Below, piece after piece: positions 1 to 7,763 of a stretch of DNA of 64,000 nt. The stretch is from Pyrenophora tritici-repentis (Eukaryota; Ascomycota; Dothideomycetes; Pleosporales; Pleosporaceae). The notes beneath the pieces are model-generated. The model was not told the DNA's origin, made no database searches, and saw only the letters and a program-made list of their open reading frames with translations. How positions within the stretch are numbered: the stretch's first letter is position 1; each line of letters begins with the position of its first letter. Made by a program: the position numbers and the translations under genes. The stretch spans positions 1,488,001 to 1,552,000 of the forward strand of contig NC_089391.1 in assembly GCF_003171515.1 (NCBI RefSeq), given 5' to 3'.

Positions 1-1432
1 CATTCGTGATGAATCCCCATTATCCGATGGCCGAGAGATGCGCGATGGAGAGGAGAATGTTGGAGGTGAAGAAAGTGATGACACCGGCATGTTCTTCCAA
101 TCAAACATGCCTAACGTCTTCAACCCAAAGCGTCCGTCTCGCTTTCAAAACCGAAGACAAAGAAAACAAGAGACTGAGAAGGTCAGCTTGTCTGCTCTAC
201 TAGATCAGGGCGAAAGTTTTGCAGAGTCGTCCCCGCCCATGGCAACAAAGAAAGTATCAGGGATAACAAAGACAAACCCATTCATCGACACACCGCCTCG
301 CTTCCAAGCTCTTATGAGCTCCCCAAAGAAGAGCAGTCCTTTGAGGCGGGAGCTTCATAGTGCCGACATTTCCACTAGCTCAGTGCAGCAGTTTGAGGAG
401 TCCACGCTACCACTTGCGCAAAGTTCGCCGTTTCGCACCATTGTTGACGGAGACAGTAAGATTTCTGCAGCATCCGATCAGCAACAGTTTCGTCGGGAGA
501 TGGAAGGTAACACTGCGTCTACTATCGTACGAGTGCGCGAAGAAGCAAACGAGTACCTTGACGCGTATGAACCACAAGAACGCAGCCTAAACGAAATTAC
601 AGAGGTTACCGAACCGAGCCGGACGCACCAAGAGCGGAGTCTTCTACCTTCCAGTCCGCCAAAAATGCAGCGACGATTTGAGCAGAACTTGCTTTCTGCA
701 CGCAAGCCATCGTCTCTTTCCAAAGTTACTCCCCAATCGGACAAGGCGTCGACCCCCAAAACACAACCATCCTCATCCCGTTCCAGCAGACCCCAGAAGG
801 TCGATACCACCCCAGAGAGTTCATCGAGCGCATCGAGCGAGGACTCAATACCTCCTCAAGAGCAGTCTGGCCTCCTGTCGCGCCTCAAATCCGCCATCCT
901 ACCCGCCCCACCAGCACCGCACCCAATCCTCTCCCGACTGACACCTCTTCCAAAGATCGAGCCCTGGACAAAAACCCACTACAAAGCGCTCGATAAGCTT
1001 TACAACACACACCTCAAACACCCAGCTCTCTTCTGCCCCTCCATCGTTCCCCCAACACCCCTCTCAAACACAAACGGCTACCTGCTTCGCAAGTTCGTCT
1101 CCGCCAATGGCAACATGCCTTTGGTCGGCGCCAAATTCCACGCTTGGGGGTACAGCATGGTCATGACCGAGGAACTCATCGTCCTGTGCAGTGTGTTCAT
1201 GCAGCTCATGAGCCTGAGGAATATCGACGAGTACGAAGAGGTAGCTGGGAAGAGGATCCAGATGGGTGATTGCGCGCCTGGTAGGACGGGTGATTTGATC
1301 ACCGGCGCTGAGGTGCTGAAGCGTCTTGCTACTGTTGTCATGGGCGAGGATGTGCGGAGAGATGAGAGCGAAGGGAAGGCGATTGATCGCACTCTTGGCT
1401 TGGAAGTTGAATGGCCAAGGCAGGGTCGATAA
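1..1432 (+). CDS. Uncharacterised fungal protein, 3' part of gene
   Basis: The reading frame is already open at base 2 and runs to the stop at 1430-1432, so the 5' end of the gene lies outside the window. The first internal Met is at 38, but nothing marks it as the true start. The N-terminal two thirds is Ser/Pro/Arg-rich and looks disordered. The last 150 residues or so look folded: a Trp-containing segment (PWTKTHYKALDKLYNTH, near 961-1010) is followed by a hydrophobic stretch around 1130-1220 (AWGYSMVMTEELIVLCSVFMQL). I do not recognise the family. The layout, a disordered region followed by a conserved C-terminal domain, is common in fungal nuclear proteins, but no function is assigned. 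Confidence 0.75.
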   Translation, partial: IRDESPLSDGREMRDGEENVGGEESDDTGMFFQSNMPNVFNPKRPSRFQNRRQRKQETEKVSLSALLDQGESFAESSPPMATKKVSGITKTNPFIDTPPRFQALMSSPKKSSPLRRELHSADISTSSVQQFEESTLPLAQSSPFRTIVDGDSKISAASDQQQFRREMEGNTASTIVRVREEANEYLDAYEPQERSLNEITEVTEPSRTHQERSLLPSSPPKMQRRFEQNLLSARKPSSLSKVTPQSDKASTPKTQPSSSRSSRPQKVDTTPESSSSASSEDSIPPQEQSGLLSRLKSAILPAPPAPHPILSRLTPLPKIEPWTKTHYKALDKLYNTHLKHPALFCPSIVPPTPLSNTNGYLLRKFVSANGNMPLVGAKFHAWGYSMVMTEELIVLCSVFMQLMSLRNIDEYEEVAGKRIQMGDCAPGRTGDLITGAEVLKRLATVVMGEDVRRDESEGKAIDRTLGLEVEWPRQGR

Positions 1433-1694
1433 GTTTGAGTTGTTTTGGCTTGTATCTCAGGCGTTTAGGATTGTGTGTATAGTGTGGGTTGTAATTATTT
1501 TGTATAATCTCGGTCGGTCACAGGCTTGGAGTTTGTAGGATACCATGATACCTCAATGTCGTAATTTGTACTATACATCTTGACTTTACCTTTACTTTGC
1601 TATCCTGTCTATGCATCTATTATTCTACCCACGCTTCCTACATTCGCAAAAAAAAGGATAGCAGGACCTCTACATGTCCTTCCTCCATACCCGC

Positions 1695-1710
1695 AAAAAA
1701 GGCAAAAAAA
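1695..1710 (-). terminator. Pol III oligo-T terminator of tRNA-Pro
   Basis: On the minus strand, T7 (1710-1704) and T6 (1700-1695) follow the tRNA 3' end by 12 nt and more. This is the expected Pol III termination signal and suggests the locus is or was transcribed as a tRNA. Confidence 0.75.
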
Positions 1711-1741
1711 GAAAGTAATAGCGGGCTCAACCGGGATTTGA

Positions 1742-1792
1742 CTAACACATGTTAGAGGTTGATATACTGGAGATTCGAACGCTGGGACTTAC
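1742..1792 (-). other. mRNA-type intron inside the tRNA-Pro T loop
   Basis: This 51-nt insertion lies between T54 and T55. It starts GTAAGT (1792-1787), has CTCTAAC with the branch A at 1752, and ends TTAG at 1742. Removing it gives a perfect T arm, CCGGG-TTCAAAT-CCCGG. It interrupts the native B-box promoter but carries a B-box-like sequence of its own. Confidence 0.8.
1770..1781 (-). promoter_or_regulatory. B-box-like element inside the T-loop intron
   Basis: The minus strand reads CGTTCGAATCTC, close to the Pol III B-box consensus GGTTCGANTCC. The gene's own B box is split by the intron that contains this copy. Whether TFIIIC uses it is inference. Confidence 0.5.
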
Positions 1793-1809
1793 ACCCGGGA
1801 CCTCCTGCA

Positions 1810-1827
1810 CTCGTGTTTTCTGAATAA
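1810..1827 (-). other. Canonical tRNA intron of tRNA-Pro
   Basis: These 18 nt lie between G37 and T38, the standard position for eukaryotic tRNA introns cut by the tRNA splicing endonuclease. A CAGA run within it can pair with TTTG of the anticodon loop once the larger insertion is gone. UGG proline tRNAs are known to carry introns here in other fungi. Confidence 0.75.
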
Positions 1828-1830
1828 CCC

Positions 1831-1888
1831 CTAATAATTTGTTAGAATTGATTGCTGTCTTGGTATGGAACCAATGTTGCAAACTTAC
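1831..1888 (-). other. mRNA-type intron inside the tRNA-Pro anticodon
   Basis: This 58-nt insertion sits between anticodon bases T34 and G35. It starts GTAAGT (1888-1883), has a TTCTAAC branch-site match with the branch A at 1842, and ends ATTAG at 1831. Its removal restores loop TTTGGGT next to the 18-nt tRNA intron. Length, donor, branch site and acceptor match introns of protein genes in this window. Removal by the spliceosome is inferred. Confidence 0.8.
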
Positions 1889-2409
1889 AAAGCAGGAATC
1901 ATACGACTAGACCATTGAGCCGGTTATATTGTTTGATGACTAATCTTCGGGTTAGAAATAATATGTAGATGGGGGCAAAGTGGGTAGAAGCACTTGTATC
2001 TGAGGTGCTGATGTTGGATATACGGTGTGCGCTGGAAGCGAGACGCGTGCAGGTGGAGAGGTGTGGAGAATGGCGGGGAGACGTGCGGCGGTGACTCAAC
2101 AGTTTTGAGGGTAAGATCGGGATAGCTCGTATTTATCATTTGGATCACGAGCATTGGTATGTTATGAAGACAGCTATCATATTGCGATTCAATGATTTCT
2201 GAATTATTCATTCGTGTATCAAGGTCTATGAGTGTACTTCCGCTTCTCCAAAGCCTGACCCGTGAGCTCAGCGACGGCGGCTATGCGATTGCACGCTGAG
2301 CCTCACTTGAAGCTGGTTACTCGCTTGCTATTCGCTTTTGATGACGGAACCAAGGAAAAATGCACGTAGGGGCGTGGGTCATAGCCATGCCCACCTGTTC
2401 TTCATTGCA

Positions 2410-3765
2410 TCACTTCATCCTCCCCTTTTCCCTCTTCTCCTGCAAATACCTCCACGTCTTTGTCCACCCAGCGGTGAAAGGTCCCTTCAACGTTTGTACA
2501 GTTGAAGGCCATTTCACCGTTTGATTGATCGCTTTCGTGACCATTTGCGGGATATCATCTTCCTTTGCTATCCGCCTATCGAAGTCACTAGTAATCTGCT
2601 TCTTCATTATACCGCTAGCGGTCTCGTCCTTGTTCGCCTCCAGCATTTCTTGGTAGTCTCGACCTGAGATGCCAAACTTGCCGCGGTATTGAAAGTACAC
2701 TTTCTCGCGGAACTTCTTGGGCAATCGCCTGACCATGTTGGCGCGTCGCTCGGGATCCGTATCTTGTGACATCTTCTGATTTAGACCCTGATCCTCCATC
2801 CAGCCGGGGCTATGGAGCGCAGAGTCATCGGCGTATCGTATGTTGGGTAGGGACACTATGAGATCGTGGTATAGGTATCGAAAGTTCTTTATTTGATGTG
2901 TAACGATGTTATCGATCTTCCTAGGATTCTCGCTGCCATACTGCATGCGCGGATCACCCTGGTAACTCAAGCCTGTAATTGTCGAGTACAGTTCCTTCTC
3001 GGTAAAGGTTTCGGGGAGTAATAGGAGCGCGCATCGTACGGCAGATAGGAGATTACGTTGGTTCGCGACGCGGAGGTTGGGCTCTTCGTGGAGGATCTTG
3101 ACAGGCTTGTGCAAGCGGCCGGCGAAATATAGGGTATCCCATTCGGTGAGATCGCGTAGTAGGGTTTCGTAGTTGACAACAGCATACTTGATCAATGTTC
3201 CGTTCACTACGACATACGGATTGAAGTAAGCGCCTGCGCCATACTTATCCTGCACATGGCTAACGACCCCTGAGCCGAGCGACCCAAGGAACGAATAGTG
3301 GTCTCTGTGATTGCGCAAATTAAGCGAGTGGAAGTGTTGAGAGAAGCGGGGGGTCAGGATGAAGTCAATCATCTTGCCCCCGCCCTTTTGCCATTTCAGT
3401 ATTGCCTCGGGAGGGTTCGGATGAGGTGATTGCGTCGTGCGCGAAGCTGTCGCAGCCGATTGAGGGAAGACACCAGAGCCATAGGCGAAGGCGTACGTGA
3501 CTGGCGGGAATTTCCGAAGAATTGCTCTTAATGCTCGTTTGAACTCTTCATTCGTTTGTATCAGCTGATTCTTCCCAAAGTCTTTGGGCAATTGCGTAAA
3601 GTCGTCGAGTGATGGAGCTTCATCTTCCCAGTCCGGCGGCAGCGATTGGAACTCATGAGGCGAATCGATGGGTTGTGTCTTCTCAGAAGATATGAAGCGG
3701 CGATTGGACTGTACAAGAGGTCTCCGACACCAAGCTATCCGGAATGCTGACTGTCGTCGATACAT
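2410..3765 (-). CDS. tam41: Mitochondrial CDP-diacylglycerol synthase Tam41
   Basis: A protein of 451 residues in one exon. Tam41 makes CDP-diacylglycerol from phosphatidic acid and CTP on the matrix face of the inner mitochondrial membrane, the first step toward cardiolipin. The family is recognised from the nucleotidyltransferase segment YAFAYGSGVF (residues 91-100), then KMIDFILTPRF and HRDHYSFLG, and the later GRLHKPVKIL block. The open frame continues upstream to 4173, but the Met at 3765 is preferred: it gives an Arg-rich, acid-poor N terminus typical of a mitochondrial presequence and avoids overlap with the divergent Bir1 gene. Length fits the fungal family. Confidence 0.92.
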   Translation of the reverse strand: MYRRQSAFRIAWCRRPLVQSNRRFISSEKTQPIDSPHEFQSLPPDWEDEAPSLDDFTQLPKDFGKNQLIQTNEEFKRALRAILRKFPPVTYAFAYGSGVFPQSAATASRTTQSPHPNPPEAILKWQKGGGKMIDFILTPRFSQHFHSLNLRNHRDHYSFLGSLGSGVVSHVQDKYGAGAYFNPYVVVNGTLIKYAVVNYETLLRDLTEWDTLYFAGRLHKPVKILHEEPNLRVANQRNLLSAVRCALLLLPETFTEKELYSTITGLSYQGDPRMQYGSENPRKIDNIVTHQIKNFRYLYHDLIVSLPNIRYADDSALHSPGWMEDQGLNQKMSQDTDPERRANMVRRLPKKFREKVYFQYRGKFGISGRDYQEMLEANKDETASGIMKKQITSDFDRRIAKEDDIPQMVTKAINQTVKWPSTVQTLKGPFTAGWTKTWRYLQEKREKGRMK

Positions 3766-4066
3766 CTTGTACCGACGTCGATGCCTGATGTTCGGCAAAG
3801 TGAGAGGGCGGATGACGTAAGCGCGGCGCGGCTGCTTCCGTAAAATCGCGTTGCTTGCGTAACCGCAACCCCGTCTTGGCGCAGCAGATGTTTGTGTCCC
3901 GCCTGCCGCGTCCAGACGCGACTTCCTCCCAATACCGCTCATCCCACACCACACCATTCCAGCAGCACTCGGTCTTGCACGGCAACTCAGCCGCGACCTG
4001 TAACAATTGAGCAGAACACAGAAAAGATTTCTATAACCCCCGGCTACCCTTACGGCAGTCGACACT
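3766..4066. promoter_or_regulatory. Divergent promoter region, tam41 / bir1
   Basis: About 300 bp separates two head-to-head start codons, so both promoters must lie here. No specific factor site is claimed. Confidence 0.5.
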
Positions 4067-5416
4067 ATGGACGCCGCGCTGGCCTCGTACCACGCGCGTC
4101 TCGCGACTTTTGAGGGAGCAGCCACGACTGGCAAGGGCAGACGAACCAGCAGCAGATCAAAAAAGGCAGGCACAAAGTCAAAAGCTGCTTGGCCATTACA
4201 TGCGCCCTCGGCCCAGGACCTGGCCTACGCCGGGTTTGTGTGGAAGCCAACAAGCGCCAGTCCAGACAATGTCCAATGCTTCAGCTGCGAATGCCAGCTC
4301 GATGGCTGGGAGGAGGAGGACATACCTGCATTCGAGCATCTTACGCATTCACCAAGCTGTGGCTTTGCTGCTATCGCTTGCATTCGTCTGCGCACAGGCG
4401 ACCCAGGCAGGACGGAAGATGACCCTACATCAGACTCAATGGTGGCTGCGCGCCGGTCAACATTCGCCGACATGTGGCCTCTCGACCCTTCTGCCGGCTA
4501 CCCTACCGTAGACCAGATGGTGGCTGCGGGATGGTTTTACGATCCCTCAACAGACACACCCGACGGGGTGACCTGCCCCTATTGCGCCTTGGCTCTGGAT
4601 GCATGGGATATTGGCGACGACCCTATGCAAGAGCACCGTCGCCGCTCACCCGAATGTCTCTTCTTCACCCTATCTAACATCTACAACAAGCCAGTGCCAG
4701 TACCAAAGAAGGGAAAGCGGGCATCCACAAAGAAGCGTGCATCAGCACGTTCTTCAACCGCGTCGACCGCGAGTAGGAAGGGCACCCGTGGCAGAAAACG
4801 AACAAGCGATGCTATGGAAGAGACTACCATGGAGTACTCCTCAGTCACTCAATCTGAGATGATGCAGTCTGAGATTACACAGCCAGAAACCACTCAGCCA
4901 CCACCCAAACGACTTCGATCTTCCAGTATTGAAAGCTTTCCCAGTGACCTTCCCGTCGGGACACCTAAGAAGACGCCGACAGGATTGCGGGAAACTCGTG
5001 CATCGAGCATGGACATGTCAAGTCTACCTGCAGATCTACCAGTTGGAACACCTAAGAGGACGCCACCTATGATGAGCGAAGCAGACGAGCCTCGCGAGAC
5101 TCTGGCCTGGAAGCCAGCAGACATTGATGCCCTCTTCTCTTCTCACGAGGAAACTCATGGCTTTATGAACGACATCCTCATCGACTCCGGCCTGGACAAC
5201 ATCGAGGTCGCCGGTCTAACACCTGAACGCCTTTATGAACTAGTCTCGGCAGGTCTTACGGATCACGAGAAGGGAATGACTATCGAGCAGTGGGTCCTAT
5301 ATAACGCAAAGAGGGGCGAAGAGAAGCTCCGGATGGCCTGTGAACAGCAAATCCTTGCGTTCGAGGCAGAAGGACGACGAGCCATGGCCGTCTTGGAAGG
5401 GATCCCCACGCTTTGA
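4067..5416 (+). CDS. bir1: BIR-domain protein, Bir1/survivin-like
   Basis: A single-exon protein of 449 residues with two BIR zinc-binding domains. The first has Cys71, Cys74, His91 and Cys98 (C-x2-C-x16-H-x6-C). The second, about residues 131-195, contains TCPYCALALDAW followed by EHRRRSPEC. Fungal Bir1/Pbh1 is the survivin-like subunit of the chromosomal passenger complex with Aurora kinase and INCENP, acting at inner centromeres and the spindle midzone. The middle is basic and Ser/Thr-rich, with a duplicated motif DLPVGTPK (twice, near 4950 and 5035) holding possible CDK sites. The C-terminal block from about 5110 looks conserved. It is much shorter than the yeast proteins (over 900 residues). 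Confidence 0.9.
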   Translation: MDAALASYHARLATFEGAATTGKGRRTSSRSKKAGTKSKAAWPLHAPSAQDLAYAGFVWKPTSASPDNVQCFSCECQLDGWEEEDIPAFEHLTHSPSCGFAAIACIRLRTGDPGRTEDDPTSDSMVAARRSTFADMWPLDPSAGYPTVDQMVAAGWFYDPSTDTPDGVTCPYCALALDAWDIGDDPMQEHRRRSPECLFFTLSNIYNKPVPVPKKGKRASTKKRASARSSTASTASRKGTRGRKRTSDAMEETTMEYSSVTQSEMMQSEITQPETTQPPPKRLRSSSIESFPSDLPVGTPKKTPTGLRETRASSMDMSSLPADLPVGTPKRTPPMMSEADEPRETLAWKPADIDALFSSHEETHGFMNDILIDSGLDNIEVAGLTPERLYELVSAGLTDHEKGMTIEQWVLYNAKRGEEKLRMACEQQILAFEAEGRRAMAVLEGIPTL

Positions 5417-5974
5417 TTTCTACAGACGTTGATGAGGGTTGGAGTACTTTGGAGTTCGGTCGTTTATGATACCCCGTTATGAGAGGTGGGCACGTTGGCT
5501 TCCACAGGCGTTTTTGTTGATGAAGATGTGTTCAGTTGGTGGTAACCGCATATCCCCTTCCCCTTCTCTTGGGCTTAAGGTGAACCCCATGGTTGTAGCC
5601 GCCTGCGAGGGCTGGCTCCTGTGGGGTGATCTGTCGTAGCCTAGAGTCGGGGTTGGGGTAGGCACGTTTGTTTAATCGTGTTAATTCAGGCACTGTTTGT
5701 CTTGCACTGTACGATATGTGGAATGAGAATAATCACGCACGTTTTAGATTTACTCAGTGGCATGAGGATAGCTCGCGATGGTGATGTACTATCGTGACTT
5801 GCTCTGGTTAGACACTAGCCAGCAATAACTTGACCCGATGATCATGCAGCAATTCCTACCTCTGACGTAGGTGAAGATCGACGTGCTTTTTGCCGCTGTG
5901 TTTCACCGAAATACCACACGTGTTCACGTGATCACCTACAGAGACGCCGATCGTAGACTAGGTAGAAGCATTCT
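5417..5974. other. Convergent intergenic region
   Basis: This is the 3' flank of both bir1 and the COG7-like gene. Only short unsupported ORFs are present; nothing else recognised. Confidence 0.5.
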
Positions 5975-7009
5975 TCATTCCACGAAACCTCGTATCCTCT
6001 GTAAATTCTCCAGGAACCCACCGCTTTTCTGCTGCTGAGGCTGCTGTTGTGGCTTTGACACACTGCTACTCCTAGCTGGCTTCTGCTGACCTCGTTCCTT
6101 GTCCTCGTCTTTTTCCTTTTCCTGCTCTCTTTGCTTCTCTTCCGCCAGCTTGACGAGACCATCGACGAACTTTGTTCTTGCCTTCTCCTCTGCTGTACCC
6201 TTCCAGACCCGCGCCAGGTCTCTTAGCGCCTGTATCCGTGCCTCGGCCTTCTCTATGCCACCTTCAGGATCACCGGTGATGAGATCGGCAATCTCGGAGC
6301 GTAGTGAGGCAGCAAACTCCTTGCCCTTTTGCTCTCGGGAGGCGTTGTCTGTGCCGGGCTCAGGAGCTGAGACACTGATGAGGGAGGCGCCCAGGGACAC
6401 CTCGGACGGCGGTAATGTCCAGTGCATGGCTTCACCGAATACCTTGATCACTGTCTCGAGCCGCGAGCGGACCGTACTGAGAGTTCGGAGGTCGGAAATG
6501 TATTCCGGTGTAGTGTCTTTGTCTCCTACCAACGCCATCGGCGGCCGTTGATCTCCATCTTGTGCATCTGCAGGTATGGCTGCCGGGCTTGCGACACCAT
6601 CGTCTATTGATTCTGTGTTCACCTTGATGCCACCTGGCAAGAATCTCTGGACATCGCTCTTCAATCCATCTGTCAGGGTTTCCGTAAGCCCTATCGCCTC
6701 TCCCCGCAGCACCTCGACCTCGTAAGCCAGTCGCCCACCGCTTCGCAATATGTCATCGGTCAACTGTGTCAGTATCGCCGATAGCCGCGTTGTATGCGCA
6801 TTGAGCTGCGAAAGGAGGTCTTGCGTCTGCGAAGAGAGCTCAGCCAACGAAGCGGCACTGCCGGGCTTTGGCCTGGAGGCTAGCGAGAGCGATGGAAGCG
6901 TGGCATTGAGATAGTCGGCAGGGTCAAAGCGTTCCTGGAGGAATGGCGCAAGCGCAGGATCGGCTACGTGTGTAGATTTGGGTGCCGTCTTTTGGTCTGA
7001 TACTGCCAT
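5975..7009 (-). CDS. Probable conserved oligomeric Golgi complex subunit 7
   Basis: A single-exon protein of 344 residues. The N terminus (ERFDPADYLNATLPSLS, about residues 27-43) is followed by a long helical region with YEVEVLRGEA and SDLRTLSTVRSRLETVI segments. This pattern resembles the COG7 N-terminal half, and yeast Cog7 is similarly short. COG7 would be part of lobe B of the COG tether for retrograde vesicle traffic within the Golgi. The C terminus is a charged Glu/Lys-rich coiled coil and a Gln/Ser-rich linker. The assignment rests on family resemblance recalled by eye; another small tethering subunit is possible. Confidence 0.55.
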   Translation of the reverse strand: MAVSDQKTAPKSTHVADPALAPFLQERFDPADYLNATLPSLSLASRPKPGSAASLAELSSQTQDLLSQLNAHTTRLSAILTQLTDDILRSGGRLAYEVEVLRGEAIGLTETLTDGLKSDVQRFLPGGIKVNTESIDDGVASPAAIPADAQDGDQRPPMALVGDKDTTPEYISDLRTLSTVRSRLETVIKVFGEAMHWTLPPSEVSLGASLISVSAPEPGTDNASREQKGKEFAASLRSEIADLITGDPEGGIEKAEARIQALRDLARVWKGTAEEKARTKFVDGLVKLAEEKQREQEKEKDEDKERGQQKPARSSSVSKPQQQPQQQKSGGFLENLQRIRGFVE

Positions 7010-7763
7010 GCTGCTTACGGAGGCCTAAGGAGCTATCGTAGGCGTTCCTGGACAGGGCTGGAAATAGTGCCGAGATCTCGGGATCTTGGCCAGAAGTGCT
7101 TCGCTCCCGCACCTAAAAAGTGGGGGAGGGGTACGCTACTTTGCATCTTGAAATGACGGCATCCCTCGCCCATCCAGAGCCATTTGCTTGTGTGTTGTCA
7201 TCGTCGTCTATTCAGCAGGGACGGATATACGCCCCGCTACTCGCACCAGGGAGTCCACGTTGAATGGCTCGCTGGTTAACCCTGTGGAAGTGATGGCGGG
7301 GGTCCACGGGCGGCTCAGTCAAAGCTCCACTTCTCCAGGCAACACAAGCTCCATCCATGCATCATCACCACAATTGCTGTTGACCATCAAGCCAGGCAGC
7401 CTTGCACAGGTACATCCTTCCCTGACAAGCGTCTGTGGCTGTAATTCCGCCTGCATAGAGGGCATTGATCACTCACTTTCTCCCCTTTCTCTCCTCTCTC
7501 TCCATTGTTTGGCTCGCTCTTTCCATGGCCCCTAGTAACCCTTTCCGCGTTTGTTTTCTCACACAATCTGGAAGAGGTGCATAGATTGACGTCACCTACT
7601 GTTTCCTACGCGCTCTACGCGTATTTCACCACCTCCATAAAGGACCACATCTTTCTACGTTTCCACCGGCCTGCGCACTTGCTCAATCGCCGCCCTTGGC
7701 CAACCCGCAAGCAGACTCCACTTCAACTGATTCTTCGAAGAACTTGTACCGAACTTGCCCAAA
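7010..7763. other. Divergent intergenic region
   Basis: This lies between the COG7-like and PARP/E2 starts. 7470-7560 is pyrimidine-rich, as is common in fungal promoters. No gene is supported. Confidence 0.5.

Larger units (their letters stand above)
1723..1921 (-). tRNA. tRNA-Pro(UGG) with a tRNA intron plus two mRNA-type introns
   Basis: Read on the minus strand, four segments (1921-1889, 1830-1828, 1809-1793, 1741-1723) join into a 72-nt proline tRNA. The acceptor stem GGCTCAA/TTGAGCC (7 of 7 pairs) has discriminator C. D stem is GTC/GAT. Anticodon stem CCTGC/GCAGG encloses loop TTTGGGT, giving anticodon TGG. T stem CCGGG/CCCGG encloses loop TTCAAAT. Three insertions interrupt it. 1831-1888 (58 nt) and 1742-1792 (51 nt) both begin GTAAGT, carry CTAAC 10-11 nt before the end, and finish in TTAG, like spliceosomal introns. 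1810-1827 (18 nt) lies between positions 37 and 38, the usual place for a tRNA-endonuclease intron. The A box is intact, a TATA-like AATATAA lies just upstream, and T7 and T6 runs follow the 3' end. One oddity is C for the first G of the conserved D-loop GG. It may be functional or a pseudogene; the tRNA identity itself is firm. Confidence 0.9.
1433..2409. other. Intergenic region containing tRNA-Pro
   Basis: Between the end of the first gene and the end of TAM41, the only recognisable element is the tRNA-Pro gene. I see no other gene in 1433-1694 or 1930-2409. Confidence 0.6.

Noticed and set aside
1742..1888. The two tRNA insertions as copies of one introner-like element
   Set aside because: Apart from splice signals the 58-nt and 51-nt inserts show no clear similarity to each other, so a shared source is not supported.
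3766..4173. N-terminal extension of Tam41 to the Met at 4173
   Set aside because: It would overlap the divergent bir1 coding start, lacks family similarity, and the Met at 3765 gives a good mitochondrial presequence.
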